DNA of 10,352 bases, taken from positions 1-10,352 of the forward strand of contig DATFYI010000258.1 in the NCBI GenBank assembly GCA_035315125.1, written 5' to 3'. Shown piece by piece: positions 1 to 5,890 of the stretch; position 1 is the first letter of the stretch; every line of letters begins with the position of its first letter. The notes below the pieces were generated by a model, which worked only from the letters and a program-made list of their open reading frames with translations, searched no databases and was not told the origin of the DNA. This stretch comes from DATFYI01 sp035315125 (GTDB lineage: Bacteria; Chloroflexota; Anaerolineae; Anaerolineales; Anaerolineaceae). The position numbers and the translations under genes were made by a program.

Positions 1-242
1 GACTCGCTTGCCCGCTGGAAGGGGCGCGGGTCGAAATTTACCCATTCAATCGAAGGGCTCGCGGCAAAGCGGCGGGCCATTACCTGCAGGGCAGCTGGGA
101 TGTCATCCACCAGGATAAAATGACGCCCCAGATTGAGGCAACTTTCCCCCAGAGTACCGCTACCGGCAAAAAAGTCCAGCAGCAGGTCGCTGGGATTGGA
201 TGAAGCCTTGACGATGCGGTTGATGACGCCCAACGGTTTTTG
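1..242 (-). pseudogene. 3' fragment of a beta-class DNA methyltransferase gene (running off left edge)
   Basis: Read on the minus strand from base 242 to the window edge, this stretch encodes a methyltransferase segment. It begins QKPLGVINRIVKASS, has the AdoMet-binding motif DFFAGSGT, and ends near FDPRPFQ. It aligns without gaps to residues 215-290 of the intact methyltransferase at 421-1845, with 54 of 76 positions identical by hand count. Homology stops at the glutamine codon 240-242. In the same frame, five codons further upstream, there is a TAA (255-257), and no start codon or catalytic DPPF part lies to the right. The piece has lost its 5' two thirds. Its base composition is clearly more GC-rich than the intact homologue, so it is not a recent copy. 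The continuation beyond base 1 is unseen. It may be the remnant of a resident gene broken when the neighbouring cassette arrived. Confidence 0.8.
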
Positions 243-263
243 AAATGCAACAGATTATTGGCG

Positions 264-281
264 GTAACATTGGTATGTTAC
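264..281. promoter_or_regulatory. Perfect 7-bp inverted repeat GTAACAT-TGGT-ATGTTAC
   Basis: A perfect hairpin or operator-like dyad lies between the broken methyltransferase fragment and the promoter of the intact methyltransferase gene. The arms are 264-270 and 275-281 with a four-base centre. It sits upstream of the candidate -35 element. No run of T follows, so it does not look like a terminator. A role as operator for the restriction-modification pair is inference. Confidence 0.4.
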
Positions 282-325
282 ATCAAGCTGTATTCTTAGC
301 TGGATTGTAAGTTATAGTAAAATAC

Positions 326-356
326 TTGGTACTTATTCAAAATATCAAGGTATAAT
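326..356 (+). promoter_or_regulatory. Candidate sigma-70-type promoter of the restriction-modification pair
   Basis: A perfect TATAAT is at 351-356. A weak -35 (TTGGTA, 326-331) lies 19 bases upstream. The predicted leader to the ATG at 421 is about 58 bases. It contains a short hairpin AGAAC-TTTA-GTTCT (362-375) followed by five more T (376-380), which resembles a weak attenuator. A modest AAAGG (404-408) lies 12 bases before the ATG. Confidence 0.5.
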
Positions 357-420
357 AATTTAGAACTTTAGTTCTTTTTTAATCCCAAAATGTTCATTAT
401 TTGAAAGGTATTATTGGCGC

Positions 421-1845
421 ATGGCTGATGAATTCAAAGGTCGGATATTCTACGAGGATAATTTAGCTATTCTCAGGAAAATTGAGAGTGGTTCTATAAA
501 TTTAATCTATATCGATCCACCATTTAATACAGGCAAGAAACAATCTCGTACGCAAATTAGAACAGTTAAATCCGAAAACGGAGATAGAAAAGGTTTTAAA
601 GGGAATATTTATGAGACAGTTCTTCTTGGTACAAAAGAATATGAAGATGATTATGGAGAAAGTTTTATAAAGGAATTCATAGAGCCTCGGTTGGTAGAAG
701 CATATAGGATTCTTGCTAAGAATGGAAGCTTATATTTTCATATCGATTATCGAGAAGTACATTATTGTAAAATCTTGCTAGACAAGATTTTTGGAAGGGA
801 ATGTTTTATTAACGAAATAATATGGGCTTACGACTATGGGGGAAAATCAAAAACCCGCTGGCCTACAAAACATGATAATATTTTATTTTATGCAAAAGAC
901 CCTGAAGATTATATATTTAATGCTCATGCTATTGACCGTGAACCTTATATGGCTCCTGGCTTAGTTGGTCCAGAAAAAGCGGCAAATGGTAAACTACCAA
1001 CAGATACATGGTGGCACACAATAGTTGGAACAAATAGTAAAGAACGCACGGGGTATCCAACCCAAAAACCTTTGGGGGTAATTAATCGAATAGTTCAAGC
1101 GTCTTCTTTACCCGGTCAAACTGTATTAGATTTTTTTGCGGGAAGTGGAACTATAGGAGAAAGTTGCCTTAGATTAGGAAGGAACTTTATATTAATTGAT
1201 AATAATCCCATAGCGTTAGAGGTAATGGCAAAAAGATTTCCTAAATCATCAGAAATTGAATGGATAAACTTTGATCCAACACCTTATCAATTGGAAGATA
1301 AAAAAATTATTTCGCAAGACGAAGAGACAGCTAATCCCGAATTTGTAATGCTTGCTTCGTTAGCAATGTACATCAGAAACGATTTAGAAGAACAATCTGA
1401 AATTTGGGAAGGAAGCCCATTTAGTTGGGTAACTCAATTACCTGCAGCAAGTAAAGGAAAACTAGGGAGAAATCTTATTGCTTCTTGGTGCGCTGCGAAA
1501 GGTTTAACAATTGATTATCCTAAAGATATTAAAGCCAGCCTAATAATAAATGGTTTCAGAATTGCCACAAAGTTTTCAACATTATGGTCAGAGGGTAGTT
1601 ATAAATTCCAACAAATTCGTAATGAAGGTTATGAATATTTAATATGCCTAGGTATATCTCCATCAGAAGCTCATTGTTGGGTCTTTAATCGAGAATATAT
1701 TGTTGAAAAAGCAAAACCACAACATAAAGGAGCCGATTTATTCCTTACAATAAATCCTGAAAACCCTCCTGATTGGGCTTGTATAGGAGGAGGTAAATTA
1801 GACGAAGCCTATCATATTCTAAAGAATCTTAAGAAGAAAATATAG
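421..1845 (+). CDS. Beta-class site-specific DNA methyltransferase fused to a catalytically degenerate nuclease-like domain
   Basis: Predicted to methylate DNA from AdoMet, most likely adenine N6 in a restriction-modification system. Residues 1-295 form an N6_N4_Mtase-type domain: catalytic DPPF at 32-35 precedes the AdoMet motif FAGSGT at 239-244, the order that defines the beta class. A TQKPLGV block lies just before that motif. DPPF, rather than SPPY, favours N6-adenine over N4-cytosine. Residues about 305-474 are an added domain homologous along its whole length to the next gene, sharing KFSTLW, YKFQQIR, CLGIS and EAHCWV. At the positions where the next gene has D75, E84 and K86, this copy has S373, A382 and K384, so it is probably not a nuclease and may serve target recognition or partner binding (inference). 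The gene is strikingly AT-rich compared with the genes to the right. It shares a probable transcript with the next gene. Recognition sequence unknown. Confidence 0.88.
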   Translation: MADEFKGRIFYEDNLAILRKIESGSINLIYIDPPFNTGKKQSRTQIRTVKSENGDRKGFKGNIYETVLLGTKEYEDDYGESFIKEFIEPRLVEAYRILAKNGSLYFHIDYREVHYCKILLDKIFGRECFINEIIWAYDYGGKSKTRWPTKHDNILFYAKDPEDYIFNAHAIDREPYMAPGLVGPEKAANGKLPTDTWWHTIVGTNSKERTGYPTQKPLGVINRIVQASSLPGQTVLDFFAGSGTIGESCLRLGRNFILIDNNPIALEVMAKRFPKSSEIEWINFDPTPYQLEDKKIISQDEETANPEFVMLASLAMYIRNDLEEQSEIWEGSPFSWVTQLPAASKGKLGRNLIASWCAAKGLTIDYPKDIKASLIINGFRIATKFSTLWSEGSYKFQQIRNEGYEYLICLGISPSEAHCWVFNREYIVEKAKPQHKGADLFLTINPENPPDWACIGGGKLDEAYHILKNLKKKI

Positions 1846-1859
1846 GACAGTCCTCAGTT

Positions 1860-2411
1860 ATGACTCTTCCCGAACCAACCACCGATTTTAAACTTTTGGC
1901 AACAGCTTCATCATATCTTCGTAAAGATTTTGAAGAAGGATATACAGAGTGGTTGAATAGCCCATTTGAATGGATTCTGCATTTACCTGCGGGTTCAAAG
2001 GGGAAGCTCGGAAAACACCTTATCTATCAATGGTGTGCTTTAAAAGGTTTATCTGTAGATAGATGTACAGATTCAGAAGCAGATATGTTAATAAATGGAC
2101 ATCGAGTAGAAGTGAAATTTTCTACTCTCTGGAAGAGTGGAATTTATAAATTTCAACAAATTCGCGACCAGAATTATGAATATTCTGTCTGCTTAGGTAT
2201 CTCTCCTTTCGAAGCACATTGTTGGGTGTTGAGTAAAGCGGTATTAAAACGTTATGTTATTGGTCATTTGGGTCAACACACTGGAAATGAGGGGAAGGAA
2301 ACTGCTTGGATAACAGTTGACCCCAAAAATCCTCTCGATTGGATTCGGCCTTATGGGGGAACTTTAGAGCAAGCCTTCGTTGTATTACGTAATCTTAGCC
2401 ATAGAAAATGA
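1860..2411 (+). CDS. Putative restriction endonuclease, PD-(D/E)xK-like, paralogous to the methyltransferase C-terminal domain
   Basis: A 183-residue protein starts 14 bases after the methyltransferase stop. By eye about half its residues match the C-terminal domain of that methyltransferase. It retains a PD-(D/E)xK-type signature: D75, then VEVK with E84 and K86, following a helix region SKGKLGKHLIYQWC (45-58). The downstream YKFQQIR and CLGIS segments also recall type II endonucleases that load a conserved QIR/YxxxxCLG core. Function as the restriction partner is inferred from this triad and from gene order; the exact family was not recognised. The start is the first ATG after the upstream stop. 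The best ribosome-binding candidate, AGGA (1844-1847), overlaps that stop and is 12 bases away, so translation may be coupled. An 11-bp dyad, AGGACAGTCCT (1844-1854), overlaps it. An alternative role is a non-nuclease accessory specificity protein. Confidence 0.7.
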   Translation: MTLPEPTTDFKLLATASSYLRKDFEEGYTEWLNSPFEWILHLPAGSKGKLGKHLIYQWCALKGLSVDRCTDSEADMLINGHRVEVKFSTLWKSGIYKFQQIRDQNYEYSVCLGISPFEAHCWVLSKAVLKRYVIGHLGQHTGNEGKETAWITVDPKNPLDWIRPYGGTLEQAFVVLRNLSHRK

Positions 2412-2452
2412 GTAAATGATATCCGACCGCATATACCCCAACCAGTAAGTAT

Positions 2453-2665
2453 TCAACCTGGTTTGAGTTCAGCAATCTCAAGAATTCTTTGAAGCCAGGT
2501 GGTAGATGGATGGTAGCCATATAGGATTTGCCGGGTTTGTTCTAGCGCTGACAGGCGTTCTAATGGGTTGCGTTCAAGCCAGTATTTTTTTTCGTCAGAA
2601 TCATTGTGCAATGATCCGACAGAAAATGCTTTTCGATCCAGGCCTGGTTCTCGAATTTCTTTCAT
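2453..2665 (-). CDS. Small conserved-type protein (70 residues), possible orphan of a nucleotidyltransferase-linked pair
   Basis: The protein is small, charged and probably all-helical. It has the pattern RKAFSVGSLHNDSDEKKYWL (11-30), then ERLSALEQTRQILYGY and a C-terminal LQRILEI. From memory, proteins with this layout (SD..YWL, ERL..LE..R...YG, LQR..E) often sit directly before an AbiEii- or MNT-like nucleotidyltransferase gene, so an antitoxin-like or accessory role is possible. No such partner is present: the space downstream is taken by the convergent restriction-modification pair, 41 bases away. The ATG at 2665 has a weak GAGAG about 8 bases upstream. It may be a leftover from a module disrupted when the cassette on its left arrived (inference). 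Confidence 0.65.
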   Translation of the reverse strand: MKEIREPGLDRKAFSVGSLHNDSDEKKYWLERNPLERLSALEQTRQILYGYHPSTTWLQRILEIAELKPG

Positions 2666-2739
2666 CGAATTAACTCTCGAATAGGAATGTTCTACCTTTT
2701 CCGGTTTTTTCTCAACTTATTTTGAGTAACTTGGTATAA

Positions 2740-2752
2740 GGTTATTATAACC
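2740..2752. promoter_or_regulatory. Perfect dyad GGTTAT-T-ATAACC containing a minus-strand TATAAT
   Basis: A 13-bp dyad with 6-bp arms lies in the 96-bp gap between the transporter stop and the start of the 70-residue gene, both on the minus strand. On that strand the dyad reads GGTTATAATAACC and holds a perfect TATAAT, about 75 bases before the start of the small gene. It may be a -10 element overlapped by an operator. No clear -35 partner was found. Confidence 0.35.
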
Positions 2753-2761
2753 GAGATGCTG

Positions 2762-3967
2762 TTATGCCTGTACCATGCGCGACCCGGGCTCTTGCCTGGG
2801 CTGAAATGCCCACAGCACCACAGCACCCAGGGCGTAACCGATCAGGGCGATCAGGTACAGCCAGTGCGCTCCCACCAGATCGAAGACATGACCGATCAGG
2901 GGTGTACATGTGATGTTGATGATGCTGGGCAGCGTCACGGTGAAAATTGCCAAGGCTGTGGCGGTCTGGTTTGCGGCAGTTTGCCGGCTGATATACTGCA
3001 CCAACGCCACCGTATAGAAGCTGAAAGCAATACCGGTGGCGGCGCGGCTGGCAATAATTAAAAAGACGCTTGGAAACAGGAAAAGCAGCAATCGTAAAAG
3101 GGTATACAGCACCAGGCTGATCAGCAAAATCGGGGCAGGCGAGTGGCGCCTCACCAGGCGGTCTGCCCAAAACATACCCGGGATCTCAACCACCGAGCTG
3201 GCCATGCTGGCGACGCCGATCAGGATGTCACGGGCTCCTAATTGGGCCAGATAGATGTTTTCAAATTGGGCAATCCCCAGGTTAGCGACTCCGGTGATGA
3301 TCAGCATCAGACCAAGGCCCCATAACACCGGATTGTGCAGAATAATCGTGCTGACCTGGCGAAATCCAGGACGACCTTCAACAGACGGCACTTGAAGCGG
3401 CGCAGCACTCGTTCGCACCTGGGTGAGCAGAAGCGCCGCAATAATCATTAAGAATGTGAACTCAATAAAACCAAAGCGAATGCCGTATTGTTGGTTGAGC
3501 CAGCCTGTGCTCAGCACGATCACAGCCCAGCCGAAGGAACCCCACACCCGTACGCTGCCGTAACCCGTATCTGTGGCGCTGGTCACCCGCAGCGCCAGCG
3601 CATCCGAGAGCGGCGATTGCCCTGCGCTGAAGAGTGTGCGTAACGCGTAATAAGCAGCCAGCCAGACGAACAGGGTTTGCCAGCTAAAGATCAGGGTGGC
3701 TCCACCGGTTAGCAACAGCGAGCATTGCAGCAAACGCATGGGGTAGCGGCTTTCGGAGTTCAGACGGGTCCAAAGCGGCGCTGCAAACAGACCGATCAGC
3801 GAGCCAATGGCTACAATCCAGCCGATCTGGATACCATTCAGATTCTGTCGGGATAAGAATAAATTCAGGAACGGGCTGATGGAACCGCCCCCGCCCAACC
3901 AGATGAAGTAATACAGGCGTACGATCCAAAGATCGTGTTGTTGGATGGAATAACTTGTTTCAGGCAT
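2762..3967 (-). CDS. MFS transporter, MFS_1-like (12 transmembrane helices)
   Basis: A 401-residue integral membrane protein, the usual length for a 12-helix major facilitator. Hydrophobic segments alternate with short charged loops through the whole length. A longer polar central loop at about 186-205 separates the two six-helix halves. Diagnostic features include TRLNSESRYPMRLL (67-80) after helix 2, PLSDALAL (119-126) and GYGSVRVWGSFGW (135-147). The last resembles the conserved YGxxRxWGSxGW block of the MFS_1_like group that includes the phenylpropionate and nucleoside permeases. The substrate cannot be read from the sequence. The start codon at 3967 has no convincing ribosome-binding site close by. 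It lies 34 bases downstream of the stop of the glycolipid-binding-like gene on the same strand, so the two are probably one transcript. Confidence 0.88.
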   Translation of the reverse strand: MPETSYSIQQHDLWIVRLYYFIWLGGGGSISPFLNLFLSRQNLNGIQIGWIVAIGSLIGLFAAPLWTRLNSESRYPMRLLQCSLLLTGGATLIFSWQTLFVWLAAYYALRTLFSAGQSPLSDALALRVTSATDTGYGSVRVWGSFGWAVIVLSTGWLNQQYGIRFGFIEFTFLMIIAALLLTQVRTSAAPLQVPSVEGRPGFRQVSTIILHNPVLWGLGLMLIITGVANLGIAQFENIYLAQLGARDILIGVASMASSVVEIPGMFWADRLVRRHSPAPILLISLVLYTLLRLLLFLFPSVFLIIASRAATGIAFSFYTVALVQYISRQTAANQTATALAIFTVTLPSIINITCTPLIGHVFDLVGAHWLYLIALIGYALGAVVLWAFQPRQEPGSRMVQA

Positions 3968-4001
3968 GAACTATTTGATAACAGCCCCCCTGGACAAGAG
4001 A

Positions 4002-4616
4002 TTATCCGCCTGACCAAACTCGTCTGAATAAGCCGGTGTAATCCAGCACCAACTTATCCGCATCAACCTGCAAGTCAGCCGTAAGCCTTTCGGTCTGCCC
4101 TACCTCTTCATAGCGATAGATTCCGCCGATCGCTGAAATTTCCAAACAGGTGTAGCGCTGCTGAACCGGCCGGACTTCCATTTCGGGGATGGCAAAATAG
4201 GCCGCCCGGATCTCGCCCGTTTCGCCCGGCTTCAGCTCCAGCCGTCGAATTGGCAGGGTGTTTGTAAAAGGCGTGATCGATATGTCCATATCCGTGCAGC
4301 CATCCAGGAGGGGAATGGGCTCGCCCGATTCATCCAGCCAGCCTCCATTGCCGTCCGCCTGCACCCTGATGGGTACCCGGCCGCTCTCCGGCAGATCGAG
4401 CTCCACTTTCTTGATTCGCCAGGCTGGGTCACAACGTATTCGATAATGTGCGCGCAATGGATGGCCATCGATCACCCTCAGAATCATGCCATCCGCCAAA
4501 AAGCCGCGTTCATCCTGCAGCAAATGCAGATGCTCGAGCCCAGGCTCATCCCACGGACACCAGAATACATGTCTTTCCAGCATTGTCGTCAACGATTGAT
4601 ACCCCGTCCCCATCAT
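4002..4616 (-). CDS. DUF1089-like putative glycolipid-binding protein
   Basis: A 204-residue protein without signal peptide or membrane segment, so probably cytoplasmic. It matches the remembered pattern of the Glycolipid_bind (DUF1089) family along its full length: WDEPGLEHLHL (22-32), ADGMILRVIDG (41-51), YRIRCDPAW (58-66), a DGNGGW turn (88-93), GCTDMDISITPFTNTLPI (106-123), RYTCLE (154-159), TADLQVD (179-185) and DYTGLFRR (192-199). The family fold is related to lipoprotein-binding barrels and its biochemical role is poorly defined. There is a choice of starts: ATG 4616, ATG 4613, or the ATG of codon 12 that opens MLERHVFW. The conserved part begins near codon 15, so the shorter form is possible. 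It leads the probable transcript with the MFS transporter. Confidence 0.85.
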   Translation of the reverse strand: MMGTGYQSLTTMLERHVFWCPWDEPGLEHLHLLQDERGFLADGMILRVIDGHPLRAHYRIRCDPAWRIKKVELDLPESGRVPIRVQADGNGGWLDESGEPIPLLDGCTDMDISITPFTNTLPIRRLELKPGETGEIRAAYFAIPEMEVRPVQQRYTCLEISAIGGIYRYEEVGQTERLTADLQVDADKLVLDYTGLFRRVWSGG

Positions 4617-5045
4617 ACCATAACCGGCCTTGTTGAAAATGGATTAAGATCTTGCCCAGCAGATAAAAATCAGAATACTTTTTATTCAATCATTGTCTGC
4701 TTCAAGTCAGTACCAGCCCAGATAGTGTTATTTTATGAATAGCTTTCTAAAGAAGCTAATTTACAGAAATGGTTTGTTTTTGTAAAATATTACTTTACAA
4801 AAAAGGGGTATTTCTGTAAAAAAAGCATTGATATTTCGTTATGAATATTTCTTAGATCGATCTTGCCAATGCAAGCTTCGCTAAACCTACTGCCAGCGGC
4901 TCGAGTTACTTCTCAAAGAAGATGGGTTAAATATATTTTTTAATTAATAATTAATCAAGTTGTTATAATATATATTAGATCAAATATATCTTAATAGGTG
5001 AAAAGTTTGTTTAATAAGTAAAGGAACTTATTCATGGAGTGAGAT
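4617..5045. other. AT-rich divergent intergenic region
   Basis: This 429-bp gap separates the minus-strand DUF1089-like gene from the plus-strand LysM gene, so both promoters should be here. I see no protein-like frame. It contains the nested palindrome at 4760-4820, an imperfect small dyad AGCTTTCT/AGAAGCT (4741-4757), a 10-bp palindrome AGATCGATCT (4854-4863) and an extremely AT-rich block at about 4928-4995. A perfect TATAAT at 4964-4969 on the plus strand is the best -10 candidate for the LysM gene, 76 bases before its ATG; no good -35 was found. Confidence 0.6.
4760..4820. repeat. 61-bp nested palindrome with four TTTACA/TGTAAA boxes
   Basis: The outer arms TTTACAGAAAT (4760-4770) and ATTTCTGTAAA (4810-4820) are perfectly complementary over 11 bp. 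The inner arms TTTTTGTAAA (4777-4786) and TTTACAAAAA (4794-4803) are complementary over 10 bp around the centre ATATTAC. The two stems are separated by equal six-base internal loops. The hexamer TTTACA or its complement therefore appears four times at symmetric positions. The form fits either a long cruciform hairpin or a two-dyad operator for a dimeric regulator. No downstream T-run typical of a terminator follows on the plus strand. Confidence 0.8.
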
Positions 5046-5792
5046 ATGAAAAAGTTTGGAATCGCTCTTATCACTGCCAGCTTGATCGCCGGAATGTTGT
5101 TCACTCAGGTTGCAGTGGCTGCTCCATCTACCCAGGTCTCATCGCTATCCTGGGGTTGCGGTGGTAATTATGTTGTTCGCTACGGTGATTACCTGGCCAG
5201 GATAGCCGCACAATGCGGTACAACGATTGGGAATATTCTGGCTCATAATCCGCAGATCTACAACCCACACTGGATCTACGCCGGGATGGTACTTAATTTA
5301 AGCGGTACTGGTTCTTCACCTTACTATGGGATACCGTACACAGGCAATTATAATTACCATCCTCAGGCCGTCGTTTATAATTACGTCCGTCCTAAGCCCA
5401 CGTACCATACTAACTCGAACCCATGGTACGGCGGTTATTATTACAATGGTCGCTGGTGGAACGCCGGTTATTATAACCCAGGGCAGTATTATGGCGGTTA
5501 TTACCGCTACACCTACCATGCAGGTGTAGACCTGTCTACCTATTCGGCCACGGCCGGTCAGAACATAACCGTGGCGGTCAGTGGATTTCCTGCGAATGTA
5601 ACCATTGACATTCGGATCGGCTTGCAGGGCGAGGGTGCCTATGCTAATTACGCTGGAACAACCAATTCGAGCGGCTTTTACACGATGACTGTCCCTATTC
5701 CATCCATTGCAGGTCAAGGCCAATATTGGTATGTCCAGGTGGTTGGTGGAGGGGTTCAGGCCTACTCTCACCTGGTCTACATCACCGGCTGA
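5046..5792 (+). CDS. Secreted LysM-domain protein with Tyr/Gly/Asn-rich linker and C-terminal beta domain
   Basis: A 248-residue exported protein. The Sec signal peptide is MKKF followed by a hydrophobic core, with likely cleavage after the AVA at 23-25. One LysM domain covers about 41-86, with YVVRYGDYLARIAAQCGTT, the LAHNPQI turn and the closing WIYAGMVLNL. LysM domains bind N-acetylglucosamine polymers such as peptidoglycan. Residues 87-157 are low-complexity and aromatic (YYGGYYYNGRWW-type blocks). Residues 158-248 alternate polar and hydrophobic positions as in an Ig-like beta sandwich. C38 and C57 could form a disulfide. A good GGAG (5036-5039) six bases before the ATG supports the start. 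It is monocistronic: the gene before it is divergent and the next is convergent. A cell-wall or surface-layer attachment role is likely; an enzymatic role is not visible. Confidence 0.9.
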   Translation: MKKFGIALITASLIAGMLFTQVAVAAPSTQVSSLSWGCGGNYVVRYGDYLARIAAQCGTTIGNILAHNPQIYNPHWIYAGMVLNLSGTGSSPYYGIPYTGNYNYHPQAVVYNYVRPKPTYHTNSNPWYGGYYYNGRWWNAGYYNPGQYYGGYYRYTYHAGVDLSTYSATAGQNITVAVSGFPANVTIDIRIGLQGEGAYANYAGTTNSSGFYTMTVPIPSIAGQGQYWYVQVVGGGVQAYSHLVYITG

Positions 5793-5802
5793 ACCCGCCG
5801 GT
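5784..5802 (+). terminator. Hairpin overlapping the LysM gene stop
   Basis: Stem ACCGGC (5784-5789) pairs with GCCGGT (5797-5802) around a seven-base loop that contains the TGA stop. Only TTAATT-like bases follow, so intrinsic termination would be weak. Confidence 0.4.
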
Positions 5803-5835
5803 TAATTGGACAGTTTCAATTTCATATTAGAAAAT

Positions 5836-5863
5836 ATGGGCCGGTGGATGACAGCTGGCCCAT
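5836..5863. terminator. Hairpin between convergent genes, possible bidirectional terminator
   Basis: ATGGGCC (5836-5842) pairs with GGCCCAT (5857-5863). The stem can extend by three inner pairs including G-U wobbles, leaving an eight-base loop. It lies midway between the stops of the LysM gene (+) and the Cache lipoprotein gene (minus). On the minus strand it is followed by ATTTTC, giving that direction the better U-tract. Confidence 0.5.
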
Positions 5864-5890
5864 TGCTATTAAGCCGTTACATATATCTCA

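Larger units (their letters stand above)
254..419. repeat. 10-bp direct repeat ATTATTGGCG (254-263 and 410-419)
   Basis: The decamer ATTATTGGCG occurs at 254-263, 12 bases beyond the break of the methyltransferase fragment, and again at 410-419, directly before the ATG of the intact methyltransferase at 421. The copies bracket the 146-bp AT-rich promoter segment. They could be a recombination scar, a short target duplication or chance; nothing else mobile is visible. Confidence 0.45.

Noticed and set aside
421..2411. Restriction-modification cassette as a transposon or integron cassette
   Set aside because: No transposase, integrase, terminal inverted repeats or attachment-like site could be seen; only the short direct repeat at 254-263/410-419, too weak to define an element.
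2745..3170. Second minus-strand frame overlapping the transporter
   Set aside because: Out-of-frame reading of the MFS gene, rich in Arg, His and Cys and without motifs.
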